A stretch of 60,344 nt of DNA from Ancylobacter defluvii (lineage in GTDB: Bacteria; Pseudomonadota; Alphaproteobacteria; Rhizobiales; Xanthobacteraceae), in contig NZ_JAHBGD010000011.1 in assembly GCF_018390605.1 (NCBI RefSeq), forward strand, positions 49,539-109,882. The letters are read 5' to 3'. The notes beneath the pieces are model-generated. The model was not told the origin of the DNA, ran no database searches, and saw only the letters and a program-made list of their open reading frames with translations. Of the stretch, positions 7,999 to 18,424 are shown in pieces (positions within the stretch are counted from its first letter, which is position 1; each line of letters begins with the position of its first letter). Made by a program: the position numbers and the translations under genes.

Positions 7999-9309
7999 TT
8001 ACAGGATGAACCGGCTGAGATCGGCATTCTGGGCGAGATCGCCGACACGATCGCGCACATAGGGCCCGTCCACCGTCACTGTCTCGCCGGAACGATCCGG
8101 CGCGGTGAAGGAGAGGTCGTCCAGCACCCGCTCGATCACGGTCTGCAACCGGCGGGCGCCGATATTCTCTACCGTGGCGTTTACCTCCACCGCGAGGTCG
8201 GCAATCGCCTCCACCGCGTCGTCGGTGATGTCCAGGGTGACGCCCTCGGTCCCCATCAGCGCAACCGACTGCTTGACGAGGCTGGCCTCGGTTTCGGTGA
8301 GGATGCGCTTGAAGTCCTCGCGCGAGAGCGGCTCCAGCTCGACGCGGATCGGCAGGCGGCCTTGCAGCTCCGGCAGCAGGTCGGAAGGCTTGGAGACATG
8401 GAAGGCGCCTGAGGCGATGAACAGGATGTGGTCGGTCTTCACCGGCCCATGCTTGGTGGAGACGGTGGTGCCCTCGATCAGCGGCAGCAGGTCGCGCTGC
8501 ACGCCCTCGCGGCTGACATCGGCGCCGCCGCGGCGCTCCGAGCCGGCGATCTTGTCGATCTCGTCGAGGAAGACGATGCCGTTCTCCTCCACCGAGCGGA
8601 TGGCCTCCTGCACGATGGCATCCTGATCGATCAGCTTGTCGGCCTCTTCCGACAGCAGCAGCGGATGCGCGTCCTTCACGGTGACGCGGCGCGGCTTGGA
8701 GCGGCCGCCGAATGCCTTGCCCAGCATGTCGCCGATCGAGATGGCGCCCATCTGCGCCCCCGGCATGCCGGGAATCTCGAACATCGGCATGCCCTGGCCG
8801 CCGCCGGAGGCGATCTCGACTTCTACTTCCTTGTCGTCGAGCAGCCCGTCGCGCAGCTTCTTGCGGAAGCTCTCGCGGGTACCCGGCGAGGCACCGGTCC
8901 CGACCAGCGCGTCGAGTACCCGCTCCTCGGCGGCGAGGTGGGCCTTGGCTTCCACCTCCTTGCGCTTGGCGTCGCGCACCAGGCCGATGCCGATCTCGAG
9001 AAGATCGCGGGCGATCTGCTCGACATCCCGGCCGACATAGCCCACCTCGGTGAACTTGGTCGCCTCGACCTTGAGGAACGGCGCACCGGCGAGCTTGGCG
9101 AGGCGACGGGAGATCTCGGTCTTGCCGACGCCGGTCGGGCCGATCATCAGGATGTTCTTCGGCAGAACCTCCTCCCGCAGATGGCCTTCCAGCTGCTGGC
9201 GCCGCCAGCGGTTGCGCAGCGCGATGGCGACCGCCCGCTTGGCCTTGTGCTGGCCGACGATATAGCGGTCGAGTTCCGAGACGATTTCGCGAGGCGAGAA
9301 ATTATTCAT
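7999..9309 (-). CDS. hslU: HslU, ATPase subunit of the HslUV (ClpYQ) protease
   Basis: 436-residue AAA+ unfoldase that forms hexameric rings and feeds substrates to HslV. Visible motifs are [15 protein letters not shown] at the N-terminus, Walker [10 protein letters not shown], the pore loop EVGYVGRD, Walker [10 protein letters not shown], and the C-terminal NADLSRFIL tail that docks in HslV. ATG 9309 is chosen because it gives the standard N-terminus [10 protein letters not shown], although the frame is open to 9420. It is 138 bases downstream of hslV and probably co-transcribed with it as a heat-shock operon. Confidence 0.96.
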   Translation of the reverse strand: MNNFSPREIVSELDRYIVGQHKAKRAVAIALRNRWRRQQLEGHLREEVLPKNILMIGPTGVGKTEISRRLAKLAGAPFLKVEATKFTEVGYVGRDVEQIARDLLEIGIGLVRDAKRKEVEAKAHLAAEERVLDALVGTGASPGTRESFRKKLRDGLLDDKEVEVEIASGGGQGMPMFEIPGMPGAQMGAISIGDMLGKAFGGRSKPRRVTVKDAHPLLLSEEADKLIDQDAIVQEAIRSVEENGIVFLDEIDKIAGSERRGGADVSREGVQRDLLPLIEGTTVSTKHGPVKTDHILFIASGAFHVSKPSDLLPELQGRLPIRVELEPLSREDFKRILTETEASLVKQSVALMGTEGVTLDITDDAVEAIADLAVEVNATVENIGARRLQTVIERVLDDLSFTAPDRSGETVTVDGPYVRDRVGDLAQNADLSRFIL

Positions 9310-9447
9310 GAGCTCAAGGTCCTCTCGGCGTTCCGCCTCTTCAGGAGCACGTCGCCGAACGGGGTTGGGCGTGGAGCGGTGATATGAAATCCGGTCGGCT
9401 CCGAGGCCCGGCCGGCACATTGGTTGGCATGGCCGGCCGGTGGCGGC

Positions 9448-10017
9448 TCAGACATCCAGCGTCTCGATGGTGAGATTGCCGTTGGTGTAGATGCAGATGT
9501 CGGCGGCGATCTCCAGGCTCCGGCGCACGATCGCCTCCGGGTCCTGGCCGCTATCGGCGAGCGCCCGTGCCGCCGCGAGGGCGTAGTTGCCGCCCGAGCC
9601 GATGGCGGCGATGCCGTACTGGGGCTCCAGCACGTCGCCGGTGCCGGTGAGCACCAGGGTGATCTTGGCGTCGGCAACGATCATCATCGCCTCCAGCCGC
9701 CTCAGATAGCGGTCGGTGCGCCAGTCCTTGGCAAGCTCGACGGCGGCGCGTTGCAGCTGGCCGGGATATTGTTCCAGCTTGGCTTCCAGCCGTTCGAACA
9801 GGGTGAAGGCATCGGCGGTGGCGCCGGCGAAGCCGCCGATGACATCGCCCTTGCCGAGCCGCCGCACCTTGCGGGCGTTCGACTTCATCACCGTCGCCCC
9901 GAGCGTCACCTGGCCGTCGCCGCCGATGGCGACGCGCTTGCCGTCGCGCACCGAGACGATGGTGGTGCCGTAGATGGTGTCGGGGGAGTGCTGGGTGGGG
10001 AAACCGCTAGTGTTCAT
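9448..10017 (-). CDS. hslV: HslV, peptidase subunit of the HslUV protease
   Basis: 189-residue proteasome-beta-like threonine peptidase. The mature N-terminus is expected at T18 in [10 protein letters not shown] after propeptide removal; the 17-residue propeptide is longer than in E. coli but common in rhizobia. GDGQVTLG, the [11 protein letters not shown] motif and [14 protein letters not shown] are intact. It is the first gene of the hslVU pair. GGAG lies a few bases upstream of the ATG. The MFS gene ends only 72 bases upstream on the same strand. Confidence 0.96.
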   Translation of the reverse strand: MNTSGFPTQHSPDTIYGTTIVSVRDGKRVAIGGDGQVTLGATVMKSNARKVRRLGKGDVIGGFAGATADAFTLFERLEAKLEQYPGQLQRAAVELAKDWRTDRYLRRLEAMMIVADAKITLVLTGTGDVLEPQYGIAAIGSGGNYALAAARALADSGQDPEAIVRRSLEIAADICIYTNGNLTIETLDV

Positions 10018-10089
10018 GAGGGACTCCGAAACAGAGCCCTTACTTAGCTATGAGTCGCGGTTTCGCAACACGTCGCACCCGGCGGAAGC

Positions 10090-11289
10090 TCAGCCCCCGT
10101 GGCGCATTCGCCATGCCGGGACAAGGCCGGTGACGATGATCAGTCCGCCGAGCAGCAGGAAGGCGTCGCTGGATATCAAGGTGAGCAGGCTGGTGAACAG
10201 GCCGGCGATGAATACCGACAGCGCCACCCCGGCATTGGCGATGCCTAGCGCCCAGCCGCGTTCGCTTTCGTCGACGGCCGACGAGATGGCGGCCAGCAGC
10301 GTGATGAAGGCGAAGATGTTGGTGAAGGTGGACAGAAAGGCGAGTGTCACTTGTCCTGCGGCCGGAATAGGGAGGGCGCTTGCTGCGACGAACACTCCGC
10401 ACAAGGCGAGGCCGATCAGTGTCACCGGCCTGTCGCTGGAAAAGCGGGCCCGCAGCAGCCCGAAACCCCAGGCGGACGATACCGCGCAGCCAATCCCCAT
10501 CACCATGGAGAACAGGCCGAGGCCGGCGGTCGAGAAGCCATAGGAAGCCTGCATCTCGACGAGAATGAAGGTGTAGTAGATCAGGAAGCCGAGCTGGAAC
10601 AGGAAGAAGGCGCTGACGGGAAGCACGATCGCCGGGCGATCGCGGATCCGGCTGAGCAGGATGAACGGCTGCTTCCAGTCGAGCGCCAATGCGCGCCGCG
10701 CGCTGTCGCGCGCGAAATCGGCGCTTCGCAGCAAGGCGAGGGTGGTGAGGCACAGAATCAGGGCGAGGCCGAGCGGCAGCCGGAAATCCCAGTGCCCGAG
10801 CACGCCGCCGATCGCCGGTCCGGCGACCATGCCGAGCGTATTGACCAATACCACCTGCGCCATGGCGGCGCTGCGTTCGCTCTCCGGTGCCGCATCGACA
10901 ACCGAGGCCTGGGCGATGGGGGCGGTGCCGGCCATAAGGCCGCAGGTGAGGCGACCGAGGAAGAACAGCCAGAGATGCTCGATCTCCAGCCCGCCCCACA
11001 TCAGTCCATACCCGGCGGCAAGGCCGCCCATGCAGATCATCAGCGTCCTGCGGCGGCCGAGTGCGTCGGATAGGTCGCCGAGCAGCGAGGCGCCGAAGAA
11101 CATGCCGATCGGAAACAGCGCGAAGGCGAGCGAGAGCAGGGCGTCGCGGGTCGCCGGCGCATAGGCTTCAGCCACCCAGCCGCCACCGAACAGCGCGACG
11201 ATCAACGGATACATCAGCCCGAAGGAGAAGATGTCGATGAAGACGGCGAGGAACAGCGGGGCGCGGGAGCGCAGCGCGGCGAGGTCCAT
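10090..11289 (-). CDS. MFS transporter, TetA-like
   Basis: 399-residue major facilitator protein with about 12 hydrophobic segments. The motif-A loop GDLSDALGRRR lies between the second and third segments, and the region GRLTCGLMAGTAPIAQASVVDAA resembles TetA and multidrug antiporters of the DHA1 type. Substrate cannot be inferred. It is divergent from hisB and lies upstream of hslVU on the same strand. A helper role in efflux of a small hydrophobic compound is the family-level guess. Confidence 0.85.
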   Translation of the reverse strand: MDLAALRSRAPLFLAVFIDIFSFGLMYPLIVALFGGGWVAEAYAPATRDALLSLAFALFPIGMFFGASLLGDLSDALGRRRTLMICMGGLAAGYGLMWGGLEIEHLWLFFLGRLTCGLMAGTAPIAQASVVDAAPESERSAAMAQVVLVNTLGMVAGPAIGGVLGHWDFRLPLGLALILCLTTLALLRSADFARDSARRALALDWKQPFILLSRIRDRPAIVLPVSAFFLFQLGFLIYYTFILVEMQASYGFSTAGLGLFSMVMGIGCAVSSAWGFGLLRARFSSDRPVTLIGLALCGVFVAASALPIPAAGQVTLAFLSTFTNIFAFITLLAAISSAVDESERGWALGIANAGVALSVFIAGLFTSLLTLISSDAFLLLGGLIIVTGLVPAWRMRHGG

Positions 11290-11429
11290 GATGGCTTACC
11301 AACGGTGAAGCGTAAGTCGATGATGACGGCAAAGCGCGAGCGTGCCCAGCCTCTTGGCTGCAAGGGCGGCTTTGTATGGCGCCCGGCCGGCAATGCTGCT
11401 AAGACGCCGGCTCTTCCGGGAGCCTGATC

Positions 11430-12023
11430 ATGCGTACGGCGTCCATCACCCGCGCCACCAAGGAAACAGATATTCGCCTCGCCGTGAATCTCGACGGCAC
11501 GGGCAAGGCGACGATTGCGACCGGCGTGGGCTTTTTCGACCACATGCTGGACCTGCTCGCCCGCCATTCGCGGATCGACATGGATATCGCGGCGAAGGGC
11601 GACCTGCACATCGATTTCCACCACACGGTGGAGGATGTCGGCATCGCGCTCGGTCAGGCGGTACGCCAGGCGCTGGGCGATATGCGCGGCATGACCCGTT
11701 ATGCCAGCCTCTATATGCCGATGGACGAGACGCTGACCCGAGTCGCGCTCGACATTTCCGGCCGGCCGTTCCTGGTATTCCGCACCGAGTTCGCGGTGGC
11801 GAAGATCGGCGAGTTCGATACCGAGCTGGTGCGCGAGTTCTTCCAGGCCTTCGCGATCAATGCCGGCGTCACCTTGCATGTGGAGACGCTGTACGGCGCC
11901 AATGCGCACCACATCGCCGAGAGCTGCTTCAAGGGGCTGGCGCGGGCGCTCAGGGCGGCGGTGGCAATCGATCCGGCAGCGGCCGGCGAGATCCCTTCCA
12001 CCAAGGGCAGCCTCGGCGGCTGA
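11430..12023 (+). CDS. hisB: Imidazoleglycerol-phosphate dehydratase
   Basis: 197-residue stand-alone dehydratase for the sixth step of histidine synthesis, converting imidazole glycerol phosphate to imidazole acetol phosphate. The two metal-binding histidine motifs are visible: GVGFFDHML with DFHHTVED, and NAHHIAES. It lacks the phosphatase domain fused in enteric HisB. It is first in hisB-DUF2628-hisH-hisA-hisF-hisE and divergent from the MFS gene across 140 bases, where the operon promoter is expected. Confidence 0.96.
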   Translation: MRTASITRATKETDIRLAVNLDGTGKATIATGVGFFDHMLDLLARHSRIDMDIAAKGDLHIDFHHTVEDVGIALGQAVRQALGDMRGMTRYASLYMPMDETLTRVALDISGRPFLVFRTEFAVAKIGEFDTELVREFFQAFAINAGVTLHVETLYGANAHHIAESCFKGLARALRAAVAIDPAAAGEIPSTKGSLGG

Positions 12024-12040
12024 GCCTGGGAGGACCGACG

Positions 12041-12475
12041 ATGGCGGTATGGACCGTGTTCGAGCCCGAGGAAGCGTTGCCTGGTGAGGCCGATTGGTCC
12101 GAGCGGGTGGTGTTCGTGCGCGAGGCTTTTGCTTGGCGGGCGCTGTTCTTCGCGCCGCTGGTGTTGCTGGCGAACCGCTTGTGGCTGGCCTTCGTCATCT
12201 ATGCGGTGATCGTGGGTGCGCTGCTGGCAACCTATGTCAATTTCGAGCTCGGCGACGGGTTCATCGCGGTGCTGGTGGTGCCGAACCTGTTCGTGGCGCT
12301 GGAACTGCCGATGCTGCGGCGTCTCAAGCTCGCCCGCCTCGGCTTCGAGGAAGCCGGCGTGGTGAATGCCGATTATGCCGAAGCGGCCGAGCGCCGCTTC
12401 TTCGAGGCGCGGCTCGGCGGGCCCGGTGTACCGGGCTCCGTGCTCGGCCTGTTTCCGGAGGCGATGCGCCGATGA
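12041..12475 (+). CDS. DUF2628 membrane protein in the his operon
   Basis: 144-residue protein with two or three hydrophobic segments at about 33-100, flanked by acidic ends. It matches my recollection of the DUF2628 family, repeatedly found between hisB and hisH in Hyphomicrobiales. A good ribosome-binding site GGGAGG precedes ATG 12041, and its stop overlaps the hisH start (ATGA). Nothing ties it to histidine chemistry; membrane location and operon membership are all that can be said. Confidence 0.85.
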   Translation: MAVWTVFEPEEALPGEADWSERVVFVREAFAWRALFFAPLVLLANRLWLAFVIYAVIVGALLATYVNFELGDGFIAVLVVPNLFVALELPMLRRLKLARLGFEEAGVVNADYAEAAERRFFEARLGGPGVPGSVLGLFPEAMRR

Positions 12476-13128
12476 GCGATACGGTAGTGTTGATCGATTA
12501 CGGCTCGGGCAATCTGCATTCGGCCGGCAAGGCGCTGGAGCGCGCCGCCCGCGAGGGTGGCTCCGGCGCCCAGATTGTCGTCAGCAGCGACCCGGACGAG
12601 GTGCGAAAGGCCGAGCGCATCGTCCTTCCCGGTGTCGGCGCCTATGCCGATTGCCGGCATGGCCTCGATGCGATCGACGGTATGGTCGAGGCGTTGAACG
12701 AGGCGGTGATCGCCAAGGGCAAGCCCTTCCTCGGAATCTGCGTCGGCCTGCAGCTCATGGCCGAGCGCGGGCTGGAGCATGGCGTGACGCCGGGCCTGGG
12801 CTGGATCGCCGGCGACGTGGTGAAGATCGCGCCGGACGATCCGTCGCTAAAAATTCCGCATATGGGATGGAATTCGCTGGACGTCCGGCGTCCGCATCCG
12901 CTTCTCGAGGGCATCCCCACCGGTGCAGCGGGGCTCGATGCCTATTTCGTGCATTCCTATCATCTCGCCGCGGCGCGGGACGAGCAACTCGTCGCCACCA
13001 GCGACTATGGCGGCAAGGTCACCGCGGTCGTCGCCCGCGACAATGTCGCCGGCACCCAGTTTCATCCCGAGAAGAGCCAGCGCCTCGGCCTCGCCCTTCT
13101 CGCCAATTTCCTGACGTGGACGCCGTGA
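12472..13128 (+). CDS. hisH: Imidazole glycerol phosphate synthase, glutaminase subunit
   Basis: 218-residue class I glutamine amidotransferase that supplies ammonia to HisF. The catalytic triad is visible: the nucleophile in FLGICVGLQ, and histidine and glutamate in GTQFHPEKS near the C-terminus. The N-terminal DYGSGNLHS and the glycine-rich LPGVGAY oxyanion region are intact. It overlaps DUF2628 at its start and hisA at its end (GTGA), consistent with coupled translation of the synthase subunits. Confidence 0.96.
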   Translation: MSDTVVLIDYGSGNLHSAGKALERAAREGGSGAQIVVSSDPDEVRKAERIVLPGVGAYADCRHGLDAIDGMVEALNEAVIAKGKPFLGICVGLQLMAERGLEHGVTPGLGWIAGDVVKIAPDDPSLKIPHMGWNSLDVRRPHPLLEGIPTGAAGLDAYFVHSYHLAAARDEQLVATSDYGGKVTAVVARDNVAGTQFHPEKSQRLGLALLANFLTWTP

Positions 13129-13859
13129 TTCTTTTTCCCGCCATCGATCTCAAGGAAGGCAAGTGTGTGCGCCTGCAGCAGGGCGACATGGCACGCGCTA
13201 CCGTGTTCAACCATGATCCGGCCCAGCAGGCGGCCGAGTTCGAGGCGCAGGGCTTCCGCTATCTGCATATCGTCGATCTCGACGGCGCCTTCGCCGGCAA
13301 GCCGGTGAATGCCGGCGCGGTGGAGCGCATCCTCGAAGCCGTCACCATGCCGGTGCAGCTCGGCGGCGGCATCCGCGACCTTGCCGGCGTCGAGGGATGG
13401 CTGGGGAAGGGCGTGACCCGTGTCATCCTCGGCACCGCGGCGGTGCGCGACCCGGCCTTCGTGAAGGAGGCGGCGCGCCGCTTCCCGGGACGGGTTGCCG
13501 TCGGTCTCGACGCCAAGGATGGCCGCGTGGCGGTGGAGGGCTGGGCGGAGACCTCTGATCTCGGTGCGCTTGAACTGGCGCAGCGATTCGAGGATGCCGG
13601 CGTCGCGGCCATCATCTACACCGACATCGCCCGCGATGGCCTGCTGAAGGGGCTTAACCTCGATGCAACCCTCGCGCTGGCCGACGCCATCTCGATCCCG
13701 GTGATCGCTTCCGGCGGACTCGCCTCCATCGACGACGTACGGTCGCTGCTCGAGCCGCGCGCCGCGAAGCTCGAAGGCGCCATCACCGGCCGTGCGCTTT
13801 ATGACGGGCGGCTCGATCCCCGCGCGGCGCTGGCGCTGGTCGCGGGAGTATCGGCGTGA
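13125..13859 (+). CDS. hisA: Phosphoribosylformimino-AICAR-phosphate isomerase
   Basis: 244-residue TIM-barrel isomerase converting ProFAR to PRFAR. N-terminal [18 protein letters not shown] includes the catalytic aspartate of [16 protein letters not shown] holds the second catalytic aspartate, and IASGGLAS is a phosphate-binding loop. The frame is open far upstream, but GTG 13125, overlapping the hisH stop, gives the standard start VILFPAIDL. It overlaps hisF by 4 bases. Confidence 0.95.
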   Translation: MILFPAIDLKEGKCVRLQQGDMARATVFNHDPAQQAAEFEAQGFRYLHIVDLDGAFAGKPVNAGAVERILEAVTMPVQLGGGIRDLAGVEGWLGKGVTRVILGTAAVRDPAFVKEAARRFPGRVAVGLDAKDGRVAVEGWAETSDLGALELAQRFEDAGVAAIIYTDIARDGLLKGLNLDATLALADAISIPVIASGGLASIDDVRSLLEPRAAKLEGAITGRALYDGRLDPRAALALVAGVSA

Positions 13860-14644
13860 GCGAGGCATCCATGCTGAAGGTCCGCGTCATTCCCTGTCTC
13901 GACGTCAAGGACGGACGTGTCGTCAAGGGCGTGAAATTCGTTGATCTGCGCGACGCCGGCGATCCGGTCGAGGCCGCCAAGGCCTATGACGCCGCCGGTG
14001 CCGACGAGTTGTGCTTCCTCGACATCACGGCCAGCCATGAGGCGCGCGGGACGCTGATCGACGTCGTCAGCCGCACCGCCGAGCAGTGCTTCATGCCGCT
14101 CACGGTGGGTGGCGGGGTGCGTACGGTGGAGGATATCCGCGCGCTTCTGAACGCCGGCGCCGACAAGGTGTCGATCAACACCGCGGCAGTGAACCGGCGG
14201 GAATTCGTGCGCGAGGCAGCGGCGAAGTTCGGCGAGCAGTGCATCGTCGTCGCCATCGACGCCAAGAAAGTGTCGGAGCCTGGCACCCCGGACCGCTGGG
14301 AAATCTTCACTCATGGCGGGCGCAACCGCACCGGCATCGATGCGGTGGATTTCGCCCGCGAAGTGGTAGCGCTCGGCGCCGGCGAGATCCTGCTCACCTC
14401 CATGGACCGCGACGGTACCGGCGAGGGCTTCGACCTGAAGCTGACCCGCGCCATTTCCGATGCCGTCCCGGTGCCGGTGATCGCCTCCGGTGGCGTCGGC
14501 ACGCTCGATCATCTCGTGGACGGCATCCGCGAGGGCAAGGCGAGCGCGGTGCTGGCCGCCTCGATCTTCCATTTCGGCACTTTCACCGTCGGTGCCGCCA
14601 AGGACCGTCTCGCCGAGGCCGGGTTGCCGGTGCGGCGCAGCTGA
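13856..14644 (+). CDS. hisF: Imidazole glycerol phosphate synthase, cyclase subunit
   Basis: 262-residue TIM-barrel cyclase that joins HisH-derived ammonia to PRFAR, giving imidazole glycerol phosphate and AICAR. The HisF N-terminus [20 protein letters not shown] carries the catalytic aspartate in CLDV; the second is in [10 protein letters not shown]. Phosphate loops GGGVRT and ASGGVG are present. GTG 13856 overlaps the hisA stop; ATG 13871 is an equally plausible start giving 257 residues. Confidence 0.96.
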   Translation: MSEASMLKVRVIPCLDVKDGRVVKGVKFVDLRDAGDPVEAAKAYDAAGADELCFLDITASHEARGTLIDVVSRTAEQCFMPLTVGGGVRTVEDIRALLNAGADKVSINTAAVNRREFVREAAAKFGEQCIVVAIDAKKVSEPGTPDRWEIFTHGGRNRTGIDAVDFAREVVALGAGEILLTSMDRDGTGEGFDLKLTRAISDAVPVPVIASGGVGTLDHLVDGIREGKASAVLAASIFHFGTFTVGAAKDRLAEAGLPVRRS

Positions 14645-14654
14645 GGAAGCCGGA

Positions 14655-14984
14655 ATGGACGACAAGCGCGTAACTCTGGATGATCTCGCAAGTATCGTCG
14701 CCGACCGCGCGGCGGGCGGCGGGCCGCCTTCCTATACGCGTTCGCTGATCGAGAAGGGCGTCGCCAAATGCGCCCAGAAGCTCGGCGAGGAGGCGGTTGA
14801 GACCGCTCTCGCGGCGGTGGGGGCTGATACCAAAGCCGTCGTTTCGGAGAGCGCCGACCTCCTCTACCATCTCTTGGTGCTGCTCCATGCGCGGGGGATT
14901 CCGCTCGAGGACATCTATGCCGAGCTCGGTCGTCGTACCGCCCGTTCGGGCATCGAGGAGAAGACGTCGCGTTCCGCTGGCTGA
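14655..14984 (+). CDS. hisE: Phosphoribosyl-ATP diphosphatase
   Basis: 109-residue all-alpha pyrophosphohydrolase for the second step of histidine synthesis. The MazG-like metal motif KLGEEAVETALAA with a following ESADLLYHLLVLL is clear. It is separate from HisI, as usual in alphaproteobacteria. GAGGAAG lies just upstream of ATG 14655. It closes the his cluster; no hisI, hisG, hisD or hisC is within the window. Confidence 0.95.
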   Translation: MDDKRVTLDDLASIVADRAAGGGPPSYTRSLIEKGVAKCAQKLGEEAVETALAAVGADTKAVVSESADLLYHLLVLLHARGIPLEDIYAELGRRTARSGIEEKTSRSAG

Positions 14985-15107
14985 ACCATCCCGAGAGCCG
15001 GAGGGGAGGCGGTATCGAGTGCGATATGAACGTGGTATACGGTCGACCAACGCTTGGCGCCACGTCCGGGCGACGACGATATATGCTGCCCCGAGGAATC
15101 GCAGCCC

Positions 15108-16067
15108 ATGGACATGAAGCTCGACAGCATTGGGCTCTCGCCCTTCCGCAATTTCTCGCGCGCCGAATGGGCGGCACTGCGTGCCGATACGCCGCAGCCG
15201 CTCACGCCCGAGGAGATTGCCCGGCTACAAGGCCTCAATGACCGCTTGTCCCTGGCGGAGATCGAGGAGATCTATCTGCCGCTGTCGCGGTTGCTCTCCA
15301 TCTATGTGGCGGCGACGCAGAAGCTGTTCCGTGCCATGCAGAAGTTCCTCGGCCCCGAGCAGGCCGGGAAGATGCCCTACATCATCGGCGTTGCCGGTTC
15401 GGTGGCGGTCGGCAAGTCGACGACGTCGCGCGTGCTGCAGGCGCTGCTCGGCCGTTGGGCCAACACGCCCAAGGTGGCGCTGGTGACCACAGACGGCTTC
15501 CTGCTGCCCAATGCGGTGCTGGAGCGGGAAGGGTTGATGCAGAAGAAGGGGTTCCCGGAAAGCTACGACCTGCCGGCGCTCCTGCATTTCCTCACCGATA
15601 TCAAGGCGGGGCGGCACCCGGTGGCAGCGCCGATCTACAGCCATTTCGACTATGATGTGATGCCCAACGAGCGGGTCGAGGTCGACCAGCCAGATATTCT
15701 CATCGTCGAGGGGCTCAACGTGCTGCAGACCAGCCGGCCGCCCAAGGACGGCAAGGGCATTCCCTTCGTTTCCGATTTCTTCGACTTCAAGATCTATATC
15801 GACGCCGACGACGCGATCCTGGAGCGCTGGTATGTCGAGCGCTTCATGCGGCTGCGCGAGACCGCCTTCCGCGACCCCGCCGCCTATTTCCACCGTTATG
15901 CCGGCATCTCCGAAAGCGAGGCCGACCAGACCGCGCGCTCCATCTGGCACGCGATCAACCGGGTGAATTTGCAGGAGAATATCCTGCCCACCCGCCAGCG
16001 CGCCGACCTCATCCTGCGCAAGGGTGGCGATCACGAGGTCGAAGCGGTGGCGCTGCGCAAGCTCTGA
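15108..16067 (+). CDS. coaA: Type I pantothenate kinase
   Basis: 319-residue kinase catalysing the first committed step of coenzyme A synthesis. The Walker A loop [12 protein letters not shown] and the downstream [18 protein letters not shown] and YSHFDYDV motifs are type I CoaA features. The frame extends to 15054, but ATG 15108 after GAGGA, or ATG 15114, fits the family start. It follows hisE by 123 bases. The combination hisE-coaA is common in Hyphomicrobiales. Confidence 0.95.
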   Translation: MDMKLDSIGLSPFRNFSRAEWAALRADTPQPLTPEEIARLQGLNDRLSLAEIEEIYLPLSRLLSIYVAATQKLFRAMQKFLGPEQAGKMPYIIGVAGSVAVGKSTTSRVLQALLGRWANTPKVALVTTDGFLLPNAVLEREGLMQKKGFPESYDLPALLHFLTDIKAGRHPVAAPIYSHFDYDVMPNERVEVDQPDILIVEGLNVLQTSRPPKDGKGIPFVSDFFDFKIYIDADDAILERWYVERFMRLRETAFRDPAAYFHRYAGISESEADQTARSIWHAINRVNLQENILPTRQRADLILRKGGDHEVEAVALRKL

Positions 16068-16074
16068 TCGTGTC

Positions 16075-16722
16075 ATGATACCCGCCCCGCTCGAACTCGC
16101 GCCCGGCTGCCTGTGGTGGCGGGGCTATCTTGACCGTGCCGCTCAGAAGGCGTTGGTTGCCGACATTCGCGAGGTGTTGAAGGCGGCGCCGCTGTTCAGC
16201 CCGCTTATGCCGCGCACCGGAAAGCCGTTCTCGGTGCGCATGTCGAATTGCGGTCCGCTCGGCTGGGTCTCGGATGAGAGCGGCTATCGCTATCAGCCGC
16301 ATCATCCGGTGACCGGCGAGCCTTGGCCGCCCTTCCCCGCTGCGCTACGCACGGCATGGGATGAGCTTGCCGGCGCGATCCCAGCTCCCCAAGCCTGCCT
16401 GATCAACTGGTACGGTCCCGAGGCCCGCATGGGGCTGCATCAGGACCAGGACGAGCAGGAATTTTCGGCGCCGGTGCTTTCGCTTTCGCTGGGCGATACC
16501 GCTATCTTCCGCCTCGGCGGCGTCGAGCGGCGCGGCAAAACCTGCTCCATTCATCTCGCCTCGGGGGATGCGCTGCTGCTTTCCGGGTCGAGCCGGCTGG
16601 CCTTTCACGGTATTGATCGTATTCTTGCCGGCACGTCGACGCTGCTCAGTCAGCCCGGCCGCATCAATCTGACGTTACGGCGCGTGCATCCGGCTCGCGA
16701 GGAACGGGATGCGGCGCTATGA
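16075..16722 (+). CDS. alkB: Alpha-ketoglutarate-dependent dioxygenase AlkB
   Basis: 215-residue Fe(II)/2-oxoglutarate dioxygenase that repairs 1-methyladenine and 3-methylcytosine in nucleic acids by oxidative demethylation. The iron ligands are in HQDQDE (H122, D124) and LAFHGIDR (H178), and the 2-oxoglutarate arginine is in GRINLTLRR. NWYGPEARMGLHQD is the AlkB signature. ATG 16075 is 7 bases after coaA. No Ada regulatory domain is fused, and no clear LexA or Ada site was seen upstream. Confidence 0.93.
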   Translation: MIPAPLELAPGCLWWRGYLDRAAQKALVADIREVLKAAPLFSPLMPRTGKPFSVRMSNCGPLGWVSDESGYRYQPHHPVTGEPWPPFPAALRTAWDELAGAIPAPQACLINWYGPEARMGLHQDQDEQEFSAPVLSLSLGDTAIFRLGGVERRGKTCSIHLASGDALLLSGSSRLAFHGIDRILAGTSTLLSQPGRINLTLRRVHPAREERDAAL

Positions 16723-16762
16723 GCAGAAACAACTCAATCGCTTTCCCATGGAAGGACATGCC

Positions 16763-17704
16763 ATGCGACGCCTCGTGCGCGCTGCCGTTCTGATCGCCGC
16801 GTTGGCCGGCTCGTCTCTCGCGGTTCATGCCGAGCCGGTGTTTCCCAATGGCGGTTCGGTCGGCATGGAAGTGCCGGGCGACATGGTGCCGATTCCCGGC
16901 GCCGCGGGCTTCGAAGACCGCGTTGCCAAGGCGGCGATCCTGTTCGTCGAGGTGCCGCATGCGGATTTCGACACGATCGTGAAAAGCTTCGAGCCGGATG
17001 CGCTGCAGAACAAGGGCGTGACGATCGAGAACCGCAAGCAGGTCACGCTGGCCGACGGCGGTCGCGGACTGATCCTCAGCGGCTATCAGAGCGTCGGCGC
17101 GGTGGCGATCAAGAAGTGGATCATGCTGGCGGGTGGCAAGAGCCAGACTGCGGTCATCACCGTGCAATTCCCCGAGGCGGCCTCGGAGCGCTATCCGGAC
17201 GCAGCCGTGGAAGCGGCGCTGTCCAGCGTGGTGTTCCGCGCGCCGCCAAGCCAGGAAGAGCTGCTCGCTCGCCTGCCCTTCACCTTCCAGTCGCTGGAGG
17301 GTTTCAAGGTGCTGCGAGTGCTCGGCAATTCGGCGGTGTTGATGACCAAGGGCGAGGTGGCCGCGCCGCAGGAGGGGCAGCCGATCTTCATTGCCGGCGT
17401 GGTGCCGGGCGAGGTCGGCGAGAACGAGCGTGAAAGTCTTGCCAAACGGGCGGTCGCGTCGGTACCGGGCGTGCGCGATTTGCGCGTCGAGCGCGGAGGG
17501 CCGCTGCGCATCGGCGGTCAGCCCGGCATCGAGATCGTCGCCAATGCCGTGGACCTGCAAACGGGAAAGCCGGTGAAGGTTGCGCAGTGGCTGCGTTTCG
17601 GCCGTGCCAACTATATCCGCATGGTCGGGGTGTTGCCGGCGGACGATTTCGCTCGCGACTTCGACAGTCTGCGAGCACTGCGCGACGGGCTGGAGCTGCG
17701 CTGA
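16763..17704 (+). CDS. Exported protein of unknown function
   Basis: 313-residue protein with a typical Sec signal peptide: basic start MRRLVR, hydrophobic core, and likely cleavage after AVHA near residue 23. The mature part has no motif I recognise; it seems to contain two related alpha/beta halves, each with a turn around a conserved hydrophobic strand. ATG 16763 is preferred because AAGGA lies 6 bases upstream; the frame is open from 16709. It converges on grpE across a hairpin that contains its stop codon. Confidence 0.7.
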   Translation: MRRLVRAAVLIAALAGSSLAVHAEPVFPNGGSVGMEVPGDMVPIPGAAGFEDRVAKAAILFVEVPHADFDTIVKSFEPDALQNKGVTIENRKQVTLADGGRGLILSGYQSVGAVAIKKWIMLAGGKSQTAVITVQFPEAASERYPDAAVEAALSSVVFRAPPSQEELLARLPFTFQSLEGFKVLRVLGNSAVLMTKGEVAAPQEGQPIFIAGVVPGEVGENERESLAKRAVASVPGVRDLRVERGGPLRIGGQPGIEIVANAVDLQTGKPVKVAQWLRFGRANYIRMVGVLPADDFARDFDSLRALRDGLELR

Positions 17705-17718
17705 GGCGCGGCTCCAGC
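17689..17718 (+). terminator. Terminator hairpin overlapping the stop codon, before grpE
   Basis: The segment reads GCTGGAGC-T-GCGC, loop TGAG, GCGC-G-GCTCCAGC. This is a 13-bp stem with one T-G wobble and a tetraloop, followed by the T-rich tail TCCTTTGTT. The loop TGAG contains the stop codon of the exported protein. It lies between convergent genes. Confidence 0.7.
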
Positions 17719-17731
17719 TCCTTTGTTCAGC

Positions 17732-18346
17732 TCAGTTCTGGCTACTTTGTGTTTCCGCCGGAGCCGCTTTCGGACCACCCTTGGAAACGCCTACCATCGC
17801 CGGCCGCAACACGCGCCCGCCAATCGTGTAGCCGGGTTGGATCACCTGCACGACGGTGCCGGAGGGGACTTCGGCATTCGGGACCTCGAATATGGCCTGA
17901 TGCAGGTTCGGATCGAAGCGGGAGCCCTCGGCCTCGATGCGGACGACGCCATGCTTCGCCAGCGTCTGGTTGAGGCTGCGCGCGGTCAGCTCGATGCCGT
18001 CCAGCAGCGTCTTCAGTGTGCCCTCGGCGCTCGTACGAGCGTCGGGCTCGATGGCGCCGAGCGCGCGTTCGAAATCGTCGGACAGCGACAGGACGTCGCG
18101 GGCGAAGCCGGTAATGCCATAGACCTTGGCATCGGCCACTTCGCGCTCGGCGCGACGACGCACATTGTCGGCTTCGGCGAAGGCGCGCAGGAACTTGTCT
18201 TTCAGTGCGGCGATTTCCGCCTCGTAGCGCTCACGCTCGGCGGCGAAACCATCCTCGCCGTTTTCAGTCGAACCGACGGTCTCTTCGCTCGGCGTACCGG
18301 CGACCTCGTCGGAAGCATCCGCCGGCTTGCGGTTATCTTCGGTCAT
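17732..18346 (-). CDS. grpE: GrpE, nucleotide exchange factor for DnaK
   Basis: 204-residue heat-shock cochaperone that releases ADP from DnaK. It has an acidic disordered N-terminus, a long coiled coil ([24 protein letters not shown]) at about 45-70, and the C-terminal beta domain with [14 protein letters not shown] and [23 protein letters not shown]. It lies 78 bases downstream of hrcA on the same strand, the usual hrcA-grpE arrangement, and converges on the exported protein gene. Confidence 0.96.
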   Translation of the reverse strand: MTEDNRKPADASDEVAGTPSEETVGSTENGEDGFAAERERYEAEIAALKDKFLRAFAEADNVRRRAEREVADAKVYGITGFARDVLSLSDDFERALGAIEPDARTSAEGTLKTLLDGIELTARSLNQTLAKHGVVRIEAEGSRFDPNLHQAIFEVPNAEVPSGTVVQVIQPGYTIGGRVLRPAMVGVSKGGPKAAPAETQSSQN

Positions 18347-18424
18347 GACTGCCTCGTCGGGGGAAGGAATTCCGGACGCGTTGCGTCACGGTCGCCCGCC
18401 ATATCGGGTCCTAGCGGCAAAAAA

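Noticed and set aside
10018..10089. Sigma-32 promoter of hslVU
   Set aside because: A TTGCGAAA word is followed by CTCAT at too short a spacing.
12366..13124. Upstream extension of hisA through hisH
   Set aside because: HisA family proteins start at the FPAIDL motif; the extension is out-of-frame hisH sequence.
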